Assembly (NCBI GenBank): GCA_028724585.1
Contig: JAQYCQ010000021.1
Span: forward strand, 1-64,000
DNA length: 64,000 nt
Origin: Bacillota bacterium
GTDB lineage: Bacteria > Bacillota > Clostridia > Peptostreptococcales > Anaerovoracaceae
Direction: 5' to 3'
Shown: positions 7,982-17,532 of the stretch, piece after piece
How the letters are laid out: every line of letters begins with the position of its first letter
Numbering within the stretch: the stretch's first letter is position 1
Notes under the pieces: model-generated
Seen by the model: only the letters and a program-made list of their open reading frames with translations
Database searches by the model: none
Told to the model about the DNA's origin: nothing
Position numbers and translations under genes: made by a program

Positions 7982-8764
7982 ATGAATAAGAAGGGCACGA
8001 TGGCTCAGTATATGGCTGAGTTCTTCGGGACGTTTTTCTTTGTCACCATAGGACTCGGTTCTGTTGCAGTCATGGTGCTGGACATGAGCGATATAGACTA
8101 TCCGTTTATGGCAGTCTGCTGGGGCGGCGGCATAACGCTTGCGATTTATATGGTCGGCAGTGTGAGCGGAGCTCACATGAACCCTGCGGTTACAGTGGCT
8201 ACAGCGCTTTTCGGAGGATTTGACAGGCGTAAAGTATTCGGATATATAGTTGCGCAGATCATAGGAGCATTCTGTGCGGCAGCAGTCATATATCTTGTTT
8301 TTTCTGCGAGGATAGATGCATACGAAGCTGCGAACGGCTGGGTGCGCGGTACATCGGAAGGGACAGGCGCCATGGGCATATTTGTGACTGGTGCGGCTGG
8401 CGGAATTTCTATGTGGAAGACTTTTATTGTCGAGATGATAGATACTGCTGCTCTTGTGCTGACTGTTTTTGCTGTCACTGACGGAGGTAACGGATCAGCG
8501 CCGAAATCGGGCATAGGCGCCATCGCTATAGGCGCCAGCGTGACATTCTGCGGCATAGCACTGGGACCGGCCACCGGATTTGCCATGAATCCGGCAAGAG
8601 ATCTGGGACCGAGGATATTTATAACCCTTGCAGGCTGGGGCGGTACAGCATGGGGCGAAAACCTCTATGGCCTTGTAGTTCCGATTTTCGCTACACTGTC
8701 AGGCGGCATACTCGCAGGAGCTGTCTATACAAAGATCATAAAAAAGCAGTTCGATCTCGTATAG
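7982..8764 (+). CDS. Aquaglyceroporin (glycerol/propanediol facilitator)
   Basis: A 260-residue MIP-family channel with six membrane segments and two half-helices. The NPA motifs are at residues 67-69 ('SGAHMNPAV') and 203-205 ('MNPARDLGPR'). The Asp207 after the second NPA-Arg is the mark of glycerol-conducting (GlpF/PduF) members rather than water channels. It would let glycerol or 1,2-propanediol diffuse in for the dehydratase encoded downstream. The start at 7982 follows GGAGAGG; an earlier in-frame ATG at 7952 lacks a ribosome site. Codons 61-66 happen to form a 17-base perfect palindrome (8161-8177). There is no glycerol kinase nearby, which fits dehydration rather than phosphorylation of the substrate. 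Confidence 0.92.
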   Translation: MNKKGTMAQYMAEFFGTFFFVTIGLGSVAVMVLDMSDIDYPFMAVCWGGGITLAIYMVGSVSGAHMNPAVTVATALFGGFDRRKVFGYIVAQIIGAFCAAAVIYLVFSARIDAYEAANGWVRGTSEGTGAMGIFVTGAAGGISMWKTFIVEMIDTAALVLTVFAVTDGGNGSAPKSGIGAIAIGASVTFCGIALGPATGFAMNPARDLGPRIFITLAGWGGTAWGENLYGLVVPIFATLSGGILAGAVYTKIIKKQFDLV

Positions 8765-8773
8765 GATGTTATT

Positions 8774-8808
8774 CCCAGATCATTATTCAGGGATAATGAT
8801 GAACTGGG
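8774..8808 (+). other. Intercistronic hairpin between glpF and the dehydratase
   Basis: CCCAG...CTGGG encloses TCATTAT/ATAATGA. No T run follows, so it is more likely an mRNA-stabilising or processing structure than a terminator. The dehydratase is expected to be needed in greater amount than the two genes before it. Confidence 0.55.
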
Positions 8809-8859
8809 CAGTGATAAAATACCAAATCTATTTCATAATTAAATACGGAGGCCTTAAAG

Positions 8860-11391
8860 ATGATACATAACCTGGATATAGGACCGGTAGAAAAGAGCCC
8901 GAGAATCGACAGACTCATAGACAATCTCTACAGAGACTTGCCTAAGGTGGAATCGGAGAGAGCAGTTCTGGTGACAGAATCATATAAAAAGACGGAAGCG
9001 CTGCCGATCATACTAAGAAGGGCAAAGGCTCTTGAACACATACTGAAGAATATGACAATAGTCATACGCGATGAAGAACTCATTGTCGGCAATCTCACGA
9101 CCGCTCCGCGGTCAACGTCGATATTCCCGGAATTCTCCAACAAATGGCTGCTCGATGAATTCAGCACCCTGGAACAGCGTACAGGAGACCCGTTTACGAT
9201 TGATCCTGCAGATCAGAAAGCTTTGGAGGAAATCATTCCATACTGGGATGGAAAAACTGTAAATGAGCTGGCAACTGAGCTGATGTTCGAGGATACAAAG
9301 ACGGCTATGGATCACAATGTGTTCACAGTCGGAAATTACTATTTCAACGGTGTCGGTCATATAGGCGTTGACTATGAAAAAGTTCTGAAAAAGGGCTTCA
9401 GCGGTATAATCTCTGAAGCTCAGGATGCCCTGAACCGTCTGGACAAAACGCTGCCGGAGGCGACAGAGAAGGGACATTTCCTAGAGGCAGTGATAATCAG
9501 CTGCAACGCAGCCATAGATTTCGCACATAGATTCGCCGATCTGGCTGAAAAAATGGCGGCTGAAGAGAGAGATCCAAGACGCGGAGATGAATTGAGGACA
9601 ATTTCAGCCAACTGCCGCAGAGTGCCGGAATTCCCGGCTGAGAGTTTCTACGAGGCCTGCCAGTCATTCTGGTTTGTTCAGGCCATCATCCAGATAGAAT
9701 CAAACGGCCATTCCATATCGCCTCTGCGCTTCGATCAGTACATGTATCCGTATTATAAGGCTGATATCGATAAGAGGCGCCTGCTGAAGAGTGAGGCTCA
9801 GGAACTGCTGGACTGCCTGTGGGTAAAGCTTAACGACGTCAATAAAATCAGAGACCTGGCATCTACAAAGGGATTCGGAGGCTATCCGATGTTTCAGAAC
9901 CTGATTGTAGGCGGCCAGGATATGGATGGACTTGATGCCACAAATGAGCTTTCCATAGCATGTCTGGAGGCTACGCAGCATACAAAACTGCCTCAGCCAT
10001 CTATCTCAATACGTGTATGGAATGGCACTCCTAACGAACTGCTGATCAAGGGTGCCGAAACATCAAGAGTCGGTCTGGGTATGCCGGCATACTATAACGA
10101 TGAGGTTATCATTCCTGCCATGGTCAGCCGGGGAGTTTCTATCGAGGATGCGAGAGATTACGGCGTGATAGGGTGCGTAGAGCCTCAGAAGGGCGGAAAG
10201 ACTCAGGGCTGGCATGATGCAGCTTTCTTCAACATGGTCAAAGTACTTGAACTGGTCATGAATAACGGAATGCTGGATGGAGTGCGCATAACACCTGAGA
10301 CAGGTGAGTTCTCATCATTTACAGACTTTGATCAGATACTTGATGCTTATCAGAAGCAGATGGAATACTGCGTGCGTTTCCTGGTAAATGCCGACAACTC
10401 CGTTGACATAGCGCACGGCATGAGGGCTCCGCTGCCGTTCCTGTCTTCAATGGCTGACGACTGCATAGCAAAGGGCAGGGCTCTCGAAAACGGTGGCGCT
10501 CACTATAATTTCACAGGTCCTCAGGGTGTGGGAGTCGCCAACGTGGGTGATTCGCTCATGAGCATAAAAAAGCTTGTCTTCGAGGGCGGAAAATACACAC
10601 TTGCACAGATAAAGCAGGCAGTGGATGACAACTTCGGCGAAGGCGGAGCATCATCAGATAAAGTCAGAAAAGTACTGGAGGAAGTGGTCCGCCGCATCAA
10701 GGCAGATGGAAATTCGCTTACGCCTGCCCAGTTAAGAAACATAGCCGAAGTTACGGTAAAGACAGTCGGAGCACCAGAAAAGAATGCGGATTACAGCGGA
10801 CTTCTGAACGATCTGGACAGCGTTCCTAAATTCGGAAATGATCTGGAGGAACCTGATGACCTTGCCCGTTTTGCGGCTCTGACATACTGCCGCGAGGTTG
10901 AAAAATATACGAATCCGAGAGGCGGAAAGTTCCAGCCGGGACTTTATCCTGTATCAGCAAATGTTCCGATGGGAGAACAGACCGGAGCGACACCTGACGG
11001 CAGAAGGGCGGGAGAGCCTCTGGCAGACGGCGTATCTCCGGTATCCGGCAGAGACACAAACGGACCTACAGCTGCGGCAAATTCAGTTGCTCATCTTGAT
11101 CACATGATCGCTTCAAACGGAACACTCTTCAATCAGAAGTTCCATCCATCAGCATTGAGCGGCAGAGAGGGGCTGGAGAAGCTGGCTGCCCTCATCCGCG
11201 GATTTTTCGACGAAAAGGGCATGCACGTTCAGTACAACGTGGTAAGCAGAGAGACGCTGATAGAAGCACAGAAACACCCGGACAAGTACAAGGGGCTCGT
11301 GGTAAGAGTAGCAGGATACAGCGCACATTTCGTTTATCTGGATAAAAGTCTTCAGGACGATATAATAAACAGAACAGAGCAGGTATTCTAA
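8860..11391 (+). CDS. dhaB1: B12-independent glycerol/1,2-propanediol dehydratase (glycyl radical enzyme)
   Basis: An 843-residue glycyl radical enzyme that would dehydrate glycerol to 3-hydroxypropionaldehyde, or 1,2-propanediol to propionaldehyde. Compared from memory with the 787-residue Clostridium butyricum enzyme, all active-site residues align: His167 ('GVGHIGVDY'), His284 and Ser285 ('NGHSISP'), Cys439 and Glu441 ('GCVEPQ'), Asp453 ('GWHDAAFF') and the glycyl radical Gly819 ('RVAGYSA'). This pattern separates diol dehydratases from pyruvate formate-lyase and from choline lyase. An extra segment of about 50 residues (594-648) sits just before 'PKFGND' and accounts for the greater length. 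GGAGG precedes the ATG. The activase gene follows after 11 bases. Choice between glycerol and propanediol cannot be made from sequence. The downstream aldehyde and alcohol dehydrogenases are not in the window. Confidence 0.92.
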   Translation: MIHNLDIGPVEKSPRIDRLIDNLYRDLPKVESERAVLVTESYKKTEALPIILRRAKALEHILKNMTIVIRDEELIVGNLTTAPRSTSIFPEFSNKWLLDEFSTLEQRTGDPFTIDPADQKALEEIIPYWDGKTVNELATELMFEDTKTAMDHNVFTVGNYYFNGVGHIGVDYEKVLKKGFSGIISEAQDALNRLDKTLPEATEKGHFLEAVIISCNAAIDFAHRFADLAEKMAAEERDPRRGDELRTISANCRRVPEFPAESFYEACQSFWFVQAIIQIESNGHSISPLRFDQYMYPYYKADIDKRRLLKSEAQELLDCLWVKLNDVNKIRDLASTKGFGGYPMFQNLIVGGQDMDGLDATNELSIACLEATQHTKLPQPSISIRVWNGTPNELLIKGAETSRVGLGMPAYYNDEVIIPAMVSRGVSIEDARDYGVIGCVEPQKGGKTQGWHDAAFFNMVKVLELVMNNGMLDGVRITPETGEFSSFTDFDQILDAYQKQMEYCVRFLVNADNSVDIAHGMRAPLPFLSSMADDCIAKGRALENGGAHYNFTGPQGVGVANVGDSLMSIKKLVFEGGKYTLAQIKQAVDDNFGEGGASSDKVRKVLEEVVRRIKADGNSLTPAQLRNIAEVTVKTVGAPEKNADYSGLLNDLDSVPKFGNDLEEPDDLARFAALTYCREVEKYTNPRGGKFQPGLYPVSANVPMGEQTGATPDGRRAGEPLADGVSPVSGRDTNGPTAAANSVAHLDHMIASNGTLFNQKFHPSALSGREGLEKLAALIRGFFDEKGMHVQYNVVSRETLIEAQKHPDKYKGLVVRVAGYSAHFVYLDKSLQDDIINRTEQVF

Positions 11392-11402
11392 GGAGGTCCG
11401 CC

Positions 11403-12194
11403 ATGAGCCTTAACTGCTACAGTGTCAGAGGAGTTGTGTCTGAAATACAGAGATTTTCAGTACACGACGGACCGGGTATACGTACGCTGGTGTTTCTGAA
11501 AGGCTGTCCGCTCAGATGCAGGTGGTGCTGCAATCCGGAAAATCTGTCCAGAGAACCTCAGTATATGATGGTCGGAGGAAAGGAAAAGCTCATCGGCAGA
11601 GAGATGTCTGTAAAAGAAGTGATGAAAGAAGTCTGCAAGGACCTCATCTATTACAGACGTTCGGGCGGAGGCATCACCATTTCAGGGGGTGAATGCCTTC
11701 TGCAGTATAGATTCACTGCCTCACTTTTGGAGGCTGCAAAGCTGGAAGGCTTTACGACCGCAATAGAGACGTCGTCATTTGCAGGAGAGAGAGCTCTTGA
11801 GACTGTTCTTCCATGGGTGGATACAGCGCTCTGCGATATAAAGCACGTTGATGATGAAAAACATATTATGTTCACGGGTCAGTCTAACAGACTGATACTG
11901 GAGAATATAGGAAAGATAGGTATTTCTGATGCAGATCTCATCATCCGTGTACCTGTCATTCCAGGCTTTAATGACACGGAAGAAGAAATATCAGATATAG
12001 CACATTATGCGGCCGGTATCAGGGGTGTGAAAAAGCTGCATCTTCTGCCATACCACAGACTCGGAGAATCGAAATACAAGGGACTTGGCATGGAATATTC
12101 GCTTGAAGACACAGAGCCGCTGTCGCCTGAGCGTATGGAAATACTGCTGGCTGCGGCCAGAACATCCGGTCTGCCATGCCAGGTCGGCGGCTGA
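11403..12194 (+). CDS. dhaB2: Glycyl radical enzyme activase (radical SAM)
   Basis: A 263-residue radical SAM protein that would install the radical on Gly819 of the dehydratase. The CxxxCxxC motif that binds the SAM-cleaving cluster is Cys35, Cys39 and Cys42. 'SVHDGPGIRT' precedes it, as in all glycyl radical activases. The usual SGGEP motif reads 'SGGEC'. Diol-dehydratase activases typically carry a ferredoxin-like insert with two further 4Fe-4S clusters after the first motif and are about 300 residues long. Here the chain goes from 'CCNPEN' to the next conserved helix with no such cysteines, like the shorter pyruvate formate-lyase activase. AGGAGG overlaps the end of the dehydratase gene, so the two are translationally linked. 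A terminator follows at 12231. Confidence 0.92.
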   Translation: MSLNCYSVRGVVSEIQRFSVHDGPGIRTLVFLKGCPLRCRWCCNPENLSREPQYMMVGGKEKLIGREMSVKEVMKEVCKDLIYYRRSGGGITISGGECLLQYRFTASLLEAAKLEGFTTAIETSSFAGERALETVLPWVDTALCDIKHVDDEKHIMFTGQSNRLILENIGKIGISDADLIIRVPVIPGFNDTEEEISDIAHYAAGIRGVKKLHLLPYHRLGESKYKGLGMEYSLEDTEPLSPERMEILLAAARTSGLPCQVGG

Positions 12195-12230
12195 TAAAGG
12201 AAACAATAGGTTAATACATATATTTATAGC

Positions 12231-12257
12231 AAGAGGCTCAGTACGAGCCTCTTTTTT
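12231..12257 (+). terminator. Rho-independent terminator of the dehydratase operon
   Basis: AAGAGGCTC (12231-12239) pairs with GAGCCTCTT and runs into a T tract. It marks the right end of the pduB-to-activase transcript. Confidence 0.85.
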
Positions 12258-12343
12258 CGTAACTGAACAGCAGACAGCAGAATTATGTATGCAGCGGCTC
12301 AAGGAGAGAGTGCCGGTGACCATCTGAATTTCCCCAAAAATTA

Positions 12344-12352
12344 TGCTATAAT
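12344..12352 (+). promoter_or_regulatory. Extended -10 promoter of uvrB
   Basis: TGC-TATAAT, identical to the element before tyrA, about 80 bp upstream of the uvrB start. No good -35 and no LexA/SOS box is apparent. Confidence 0.5.
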
Positions 12353-12374
12353 TTTCAGTGACTTTACAGGACAG

Positions 12375-12409
12375 CGGCAGCTCCGCTGCCGGATGCCGGC
12401 GGAGCCGGC
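12375..12409. repeat. Pair of GGA-loop mini-hairpins in the uvrB leader
   Basis: GGCAGC-TCC-GCTGCC (12376-12390) and GCCGGC-GGA-GCCGGC (12395-12409), four bases apart, in the probable 5' leader just before the uvrB ribosome site. Here the two loops are on opposite strands. Confidence 0.85.
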
Positions 12410-12433
12410 AGATATGCGGAGGGAGGACAGCCC

Positions 12434-14410
12434 ATGGATTTTAAACTTCATTCGGAATACGCGCCTACAGGCGACCAGCCTCAGGCTATAGACGCTGTCG
12501 TTAAGGGATTAAAAGCGGGCAAAAAGCATCAGACCATACAGGGTGTCACCGGATCCGGCAAGACATTCACCATGGCCAACATCATAGAGCAGATAAACAG
12601 GCCCACGCTGGTGATCTCTCACAACAAGACTCTGGCAGCCCAGCTCTACGGGGAGTTCAAGGAGTTCTTTCCTGAGAACGCCGTAGAGTACTTCGTATCT
12701 TACTACGACTACTACCAGCCGGAAGCCTATGTGCCTTCGACTGATACATATATCGAGAAGGACTCTCAGATAAACGACGAGATAGAGAAGCTCAGGCATT
12801 CTGCCACTTCATCGCTCTTCGAGAGGCGTGACGTCATCATAGTAGCCAGTGTTTCCTGCATATACGGTTTAGGAAGCCCTTTCGAGTACCAGAAGCAGAT
12901 GCTGTCTCTGAGGCCGGGCATGGAGAAAAGCCGCCGCGAGATCATGGAGCAGCTGACTGCTGACCAGTATGTGAGGAATGATATAGAATTCGAGCGCGGG
13001 ACCTTCCGCGTTAGGGGCGATATCATAGATATCTATCCGGCGGGCGCCGAAGCAGCTGTCCGTGTCGAGCTTTTCGGCGACGAGATAGACTCTATAAAAG
13101 AAATAGATCCGGTGACAGGCGAGGTGACCGGAGTCAGGAACCATATCTCTATCTTTCCGGCCTCCCATTACGTAACTTCGAAGGAGCGTATAGACGAGGC
13201 CTGTGTTTCCATAGAGGAAGAGCTGGAAGACAGGATAGCTGAGTTCAAAAAGCAGGATAAGCTCCTCGAGGCGCAGAGGATAGAGCAGAGGACACGCTAC
13301 GATATAGAGATGCTCCGCGAGGTCGGCACCTGCAAGGGGGTAGAGAACTACTCCAGGCACCTGAACGGCCTGCCGCCCGGAGCGCGCCCTTATACACTCA
13401 TAGACTACTTCCCTGACGACCTGCTCATCATGGTAGATGAGTCTCATATCATGCTCCCGCAGCTGAGGGGCATGTACGCCGGCGACCGTTCCAGGAAGCA
13501 GTCTCTGGTAGACTACGGCTTCAGGCTGCCTTCGGCTCTGGACAACAGGCCGCTCAATTTCAATGAGTTTGAGGACCTTACAGACCAGATAGTCTATGTC
13601 AGCGCGACGCCGGGCGACTACGAGCTGGAGATGTCGGGAGAGGACGGTATAGTCCAGCAGATCATCAGACCTACAGGCCTCCTGGATCCTGAGATAGAGG
13701 TCAGGAAGACCGAGGGCCAGATAGATGACCTGATAGGGGAGATAAACGCCACTACAGACAAGGGCGAGAGAGTCCTTGTGACGACGCTGACAAAGAAGAT
13801 GGCGGAAAGCCTGACAGAGTACCTGAAAGACGCCGGTATCCGTGTCAGGTACCTGCATTCGGACATAGACACTCTTGAGAGGACAGAGATCATCAGAGAT
13901 CTGAGAGCCGGAGAATTCGATGTCCTGGTAGGCATAAATCTGCTCAGGGAGGGTCTTGATATTCCTGAGGTATCGCTTGTAGCTATACTGGACGCCGACA
14001 AGCAGGGCTTTCTGAGGAACGAAAGGTCTCTGATACAGACTATAGGCAGGGCGGCGAGAAACGCCCACGGCCATGTCATAATGTATGGCGATACTGTAAG
14101 CCCTCAGATGAGACAGGCTATAGACATAACCGCCCACAGGAGGAAGATACAGCAGAAGTACAACAGGGAGCACAATATCACTCCTAAGACTATCAAGAAG
14201 TCGGTGCGCCCGGCTCTGGAAGCGGTTAAGGCCGCGGAGGAATCGGATATCTACATGACAGACCTGAAGCCGGCGGAGATGTCTCAGAAGCAGCTGAAGG
14301 ATTACGCGGAAAAGCTGAAGAGAGAGATGGAGGCGGCAGCGGAGTCCCTGCAGTTCGAGCAGGCCGCTCTGCTGAGAGACAGGTATTTCGAGATAAAGTC
14401 CAGGCTGTGA
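12434..14410 (+). CDS. uvrB: Excinuclease ABC subunit B
   Basis: A 658-residue UvrB. In nucleotide excision repair it receives damaged DNA from UvrA, verifies the lesion and recruits UvrC. Visible features are Walker A 'GVTGSGKT' (37-44) and the damage-probing beta-hairpin '[12 protein letters not shown]' (about 91-102). The 'VDESH' box is near 335, helicase motifs including '[15 protein letters not shown]' and '[10 protein letters not shown]' follow, and a UVR coiled-coil motif that contacts UvrC lies at the end ('[14 protein letters not shown]...'). The length is normal. GGAGGG precedes the ATG. uvrA follows after 86 bases carrying a mini-hairpin pair but no T-run terminator, so the genes form one operon. 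Confidence 0.97.
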   Translation: MDFKLHSEYAPTGDQPQAIDAVVKGLKAGKKHQTIQGVTGSGKTFTMANIIEQINRPTLVISHNKTLAAQLYGEFKEFFPENAVEYFVSYYDYYQPEAYVPSTDTYIEKDSQINDEIEKLRHSATSSLFERRDVIIVASVSCIYGLGSPFEYQKQMLSLRPGMEKSRREIMEQLTADQYVRNDIEFERGTFRVRGDIIDIYPAGAEAAVRVELFGDEIDSIKEIDPVTGEVTGVRNHISIFPASHYVTSKERIDEACVSIEEELEDRIAEFKKQDKLLEAQRIEQRTRYDIEMLREVGTCKGVENYSRHLNGLPPGARPYTLIDYFPDDLLIMVDESHIMLPQLRGMYAGDRSRKQSLVDYGFRLPSALDNRPLNFNEFEDLTDQIVYVSATPGDYELEMSGEDGIVQQIIRPTGLLDPEIEVRKTEGQIDDLIGEINATTDKGERVLVTTLTKKMAESLTEYLKDAGIRVRYLHSDIDTLERTEIIRDLRAGEFDVLVGINLLREGLDIPEVSLVAILDADKQGFLRNERSLIQTIGRAARNAHGHVIMYGDTVSPQMRQAIDITAHRRKIQQKYNREHNITPKTIKKSVRPALEAVKAAEESDIYMTDLKPAEMSQKQLKDYAEKLKREMEAAAESLQFEQAALLRDRYFEIKSRL

Positions 14411-14420
14411 TATACGGTCT

Positions 14421-14453
14421 GAGCGCCGCAGGCGCTCTGTCCGCGGAGCGGAC
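14421..14453. repeat. Pair of mini-hairpins between uvrB and uvrA
   Basis: GAGCGCC-GCA-GGCGCTC (14421-14437) and GTCCGC-GGA-GCGGAC (14439-14453). Both have GNA-type loops; only one base separates them. Confidence 0.85.
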
Positions 14454-14496
14454 GGAGGATCCGGATCTGTTGATATATATGATTTACGAGGTATAG

Positions 14497-17343
14497 ATGA
14501 GCGAGAAAAATATAAGGATAAAAGGGGCTAACGAGAACAACCTGAAAAATGTGAGCCTTGAGATACCGAGGGACGAGCTGGTGGTATTCACCGGCCTGTC
14601 GGGCTCGGGCAAGTCTACGCTGGCTTTCGATACGATCTACGCGGAAGGCCAGAGGAGATATATGGAGAGTGTTTCGGCATATGCCAGGCAGTTCCTGGGT
14701 CAGATGGAGAAGCCGGATGTGGAGTCTATAGAAGGGCTTTCGCCGGCTATATCTATAGACCAGAAAACTACCAGCAAGAACCCGCGTTCCATAGTAGGCA
14801 CGGTGACTGAGATCTACGATTATCTGAGGCTGCTGTACGCCAGGGTAGGCACACCCCACTGCCCTATCTGCGGCAGGGAGATATCCAGCCAGTCGGTGGA
14901 CCAGATAACGGATATGATCATGGATTATCCGGAAAGGACCAGGGTCATGGTCATGGCGCCGGTGGTGAAGCAGAAAAAAGGCGAGCACAAGAAGATATTC
15001 GAGAGGATCAAAAGGGACGGCTTCAACAGGGTCAGGGTGGACGGCGAGATGTTCAGCCTTGACGAAGACCAGATAAAGCTGGAGAAGACTAAGAAACACA
15101 CGATAGAGATCGTTGTAGACAGAGTGATCGTAAAAGAGGGAGCCGAAGGCCGTATCTCAGAGGCTGTCGAGCTGGCTATCCAGCAGGGAGAGGGCCTTGT
15201 CCTGGCTTCAGTAAAAGAGCCGGACAGCGAGGACTACGCGGACAGGCTTTTCAGCACTAAGTTCGCCTGCCCTGAGCACGGTGTGACTATAGGCGAGATG
15301 GAGCCGAGGACTTTCTCTTTCAACAATCCATACGGGGCCTGCCCGGAATGCAACGGGATAGGCTTCATACAGCACGTGGATCCGGACATCATAGTGGACA
15401 GTCCTGAGAAGAGCATTGACAAAGGGGCTTTCAACAAGTCATTTGGAATGTTCGATGAAATGTCCTATTACTCCAGATCCACTAGAGCGCTGGCTGACGA
15501 GTACGGTGTCGATACTTCTTTGCCTTACAAAGACCTGCCTGACGATTTCAAGAACGATCTGATGTACGGCACCGAAGGCCGGCAGATAGATTACTACTAT
15601 GTGAACCATTCCGGCGAGGAAGTCCACAGGAGAGCCAAGTTCGAGGGTATCGTCAGCAATCTGGAGCGCAGGTACCAGCAGACGAATTCGGCTTTTATCA
15701 AAGAAAAGATAGAAAAGTTCATGACCGTGAAGCCGTGCAGGAAATGCGGAGGAGAGAGGCTGCGTCCTGAGGTCCTTGCCGTTACGGTGGGCGGGATAAA
15801 CATCATGGAATTCTGCCATATGACTGTCAGGGATGAGCTGAATTTCCTTGATGAGCTGAAGCTGGACAGCAGGAAGGCTATCATAGCAAGGCTGATCATA
15901 AAGGAGATCAGGAGCCGGCTGACTTTCCTGTCGGACGTAGGACTTGAGTATCTGACTCTCTCCAGGTCGGCGGCTACCCTTTCCGGAGGCGAATCTCAGA
16001 GGATAAGGCTGGCTACACAGATCGGGTCCGGCCTTGTCGGAGTCCTCTATATACTCGACGAGCCGAGCATAGGCCTTCACCAGAGAGATAACGACAGGCT
16101 GCTGGCTACCCTGCGACACCTGACAGACATAGGCAATACGCTCATAGTCGTCGAGCACGACGAGGATACCATGTACGCGGCGGACCACATAGTGGATATA
16201 GGTCCGGGAGCGGGCATACATGGCGGAAATATAGTCGCCCAGGGTACGGTAGAGGATATAAAAGCCTGCCCTGAGTCCATAACCGGACAGTATCTGTCGG
16301 GGAAAAGAAAGATAGAGGTTCCTGCGGAGCGCCGCAAGGGGAACGGCCAGTTCATCACTGTAAGAGGCGCGGCAGAGAATAACCTTAAGAACATAGACGT
16401 CAGCTTCCCCCTGGGTACCTTTACCTGCGTTACGGGAGTTTCCGGTTCCGGCAAGAGCAGCCTTGTCAACGAGATACTGGCTAAGGGACTTGCCCAGAAG
16501 ATAATGAGGGCAGGCGCGCAGCCAGGCAAATGCGAGGGCATAGAAGGCTGGGAGCAGATAGACAAGATCATAAACATAGACCAGTCGCCTATAGGCCGTA
16601 CGCCGAGATCTAATCCGGCTACCTATACCGGAGTATTTACGCATATCCGCAATCTCTTTGCGGAGACTCAGGACGCCAAGATGCGCGGCTTCTCCAAGGG
16701 CAGGTTCAGCTTCAACGTAAAAGGCGGCAGATGCGAATCCTGCAGCGGAGACGGGATCATAAAGATAGAGATGAACTTCCTTCCGGATGTGTATGTACCC
16801 TGCGAGGTCTGTCACGGCAAGCGCTACAACAGGGAAACTCTCGAGGTAAAATATAAAGGAAAAAATATCAGCGATGTCCTGGAGATGAACGTGGAGGAGG
16901 CGCTAAAGTTCTTCGAGAACATACCGCCTATAAAGCGCCAGCTGCAGACGCTGAACGATGTCGGCCTCGGCTATATAAAGCTGGGCCAGCCGTCCACCCA
17001 GCTTTCCGGCGGCGAAGCTCAGCGCATCAAGCTGGCTGCAGAGCTTTCAAAGCGTATGACAGGAAAGACTCTGTACGTGCTGGACGAGCCGACCACAGGT
17101 CTCCATTTCGCTGATGTGGACAAGCTGCTCCAGGTCCTGCAGAAGCTTGTGGATGCCGGGAACACAGTTCTGGTCATAGAACATAATCTGGACGTCATCA
17201 AGTGCGCTGACCATATCATCGATCTCGGGCCGGAAGGCGGAGACAGGGGAGGGACTGTCGTGGTACAGGGAACCCCTGAAGAAGTCGCGGCCTGTGAAAC
17301 ATCTTATACGGGAAAATACCTTAAAAAATTCCTTGAAAAGTAG
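14497..17343 (+). CDS. uvrA: Excinuclease ABC subunit A
   Basis: A 948-residue UvrA, the damage-scanning ATPase dimer of nucleotide excision repair. It has two ABC modules: Walker A 'GLSGSGKST' near residue 30 and 'GVSGSGKSS' near 650, each with its signature sequence ('LSGGESQRI', 'LSGGEAQRI'). The zinc-binding cysteines are present in 'CPICG', 'CPECNGIGF' and the 'CESCSGDG...[10 protein letters not shown]' zinc finger. Length and order are standard. An ACGAGG site lies before the ATG. It is the second gene of the uvrBA operon and ends at a long hairpin terminator. UvrC is not in the window. Confidence 0.97.
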   Translation: MSEKNIRIKGANENNLKNVSLEIPRDELVVFTGLSGSGKSTLAFDTIYAEGQRRYMESVSAYARQFLGQMEKPDVESIEGLSPAISIDQKTTSKNPRSIVGTVTEIYDYLRLLYARVGTPHCPICGREISSQSVDQITDMIMDYPERTRVMVMAPVVKQKKGEHKKIFERIKRDGFNRVRVDGEMFSLDEDQIKLEKTKKHTIEIVVDRVIVKEGAEGRISEAVELAIQQGEGLVLASVKEPDSEDYADRLFSTKFACPEHGVTIGEMEPRTFSFNNPYGACPECNGIGFIQHVDPDIIVDSPEKSIDKGAFNKSFGMFDEMSYYSRSTRALADEYGVDTSLPYKDLPDDFKNDLMYGTEGRQIDYYYVNHSGEEVHRRAKFEGIVSNLERRYQQTNSAFIKEKIEKFMTVKPCRKCGGERLRPEVLAVTVGGINIMEFCHMTVRDELNFLDELKLDSRKAIIARLIIKEIRSRLTFLSDVGLEYLTLSRSAATLSGGESQRIRLATQIGSGLVGVLYILDEPSIGLHQRDNDRLLATLRHLTDIGNTLIVVEHDEDTMYAADHIVDIGPGAGIHGGNIVAQGTVEDIKACPESITGQYLSGKRKIEVPAERRKGNGQFITVRGAAENNLKNIDVSFPLGTFTCVTGVSGSGKSSLVNEILAKGLAQKIMRAGAQPGKCEGIEGWEQIDKIINIDQSPIGRTPRSNPATYTGVFTHIRNLFAETQDAKMRGFSKGRFSFNVKGGRCESCSGDGIIKIEMNFLPDVYVPCEVCHGKRYNRETLEVKYKGKNISDVLEMNVEEALKFFENIPPIKRQLQTLNDVGLGYIKLGQPSTQLSGGEAQRIKLAAELSKRMTGKTLYVLDEPTTGLHFADVDKLLQVLQKLVDAGNTVLVIEHNLDVIKCADHIIDLGPEGGDRGGTVVVQGTPEEVAACETSYTGKYLKKFLEK

Positions 17344-17356
17344 TAGAATGTCGATG

Positions 17357-17398
17357 TGTCATGACATATTGTCCGATGAGATGTCATGACAACTTTTT
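17357..17398 (+). terminator. Terminator of the uvrBA operon
   Basis: TGTCATGACAT (17357-17367) pairs with ATGTCATGACA (17381-17391), followed by CTTTTT. Each arm itself contains the palindrome TGTCATGACA. The end of the T tract overlaps a TTGACA -35 element. Confidence 0.8.
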
Positions 17399-17426
17399 GA
17401 CAAGAAGTTAAAAAGCATTTTATCTA
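17397..17426 (+). promoter_or_regulatory. Candidate distal pncB promoter
   Basis: TTGACA (17397-17402), 18 bp, TATCTA (17421-17426). The -35 begins inside the T tract of the uvrA terminator. Confidence 0.5.
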
Positions 17427-17447
17427 TAGTTAACTTATCAAAGGCAG

Positions 17448-17476
17448 TTGACATATCAAACAGTTTTTTATACAGT
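17448..17476 (+). promoter_or_regulatory. pncB promoter
   Basis: TTGACA (17448-17453), 17 bp, TACAGT (17471-17476). A perfect -35 with correct spacing; the leader would be about 50 bases. Confidence 0.75.
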
Positions 17477-17498
17477 AAGAACAATAACTGTCGAAAAC

Positions 17499-17515
17499 TG
17501 CGGCTGACGGCCGCA
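17499..17515 (+). promoter_or_regulatory. Hairpin directly before the pncB ribosome site
   Basis: TGCGGC-TGACG-GCCGCA ends two to three bases before GGGAGG. It could modulate translation, but no ligand or protein is implied. Confidence 0.5.
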
Positions 17516-17532
17516 TGGGAGGATGAAATAAA

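Noticed and set aside
8161..8177. Perfect 17-base hairpin in the aquaglyceroporin gene as a member of the mini-hairpin family
   Set aside because: The bases encode the conserved SGAH of MIP channels, so the palindrome can be explained by protein constraint and chance codon choice.
12869..16815. Long minus-strand reading frames opposite uvrB and uvrA (up to 458 codons)
   Set aside because: They lie entirely inside well-supported genes, have no ribosome sites and low-complexity Tyr/Leu/Arg-rich products, as expected of antisense shadows in this codon usage.
17341..17400. The repeated TGTCATGACA palindromes after uvrA as a regulator operator
   Set aside because: The two palindromes pair with each other as the arms of a T-tailed hairpin, which is fully explained as a terminator.
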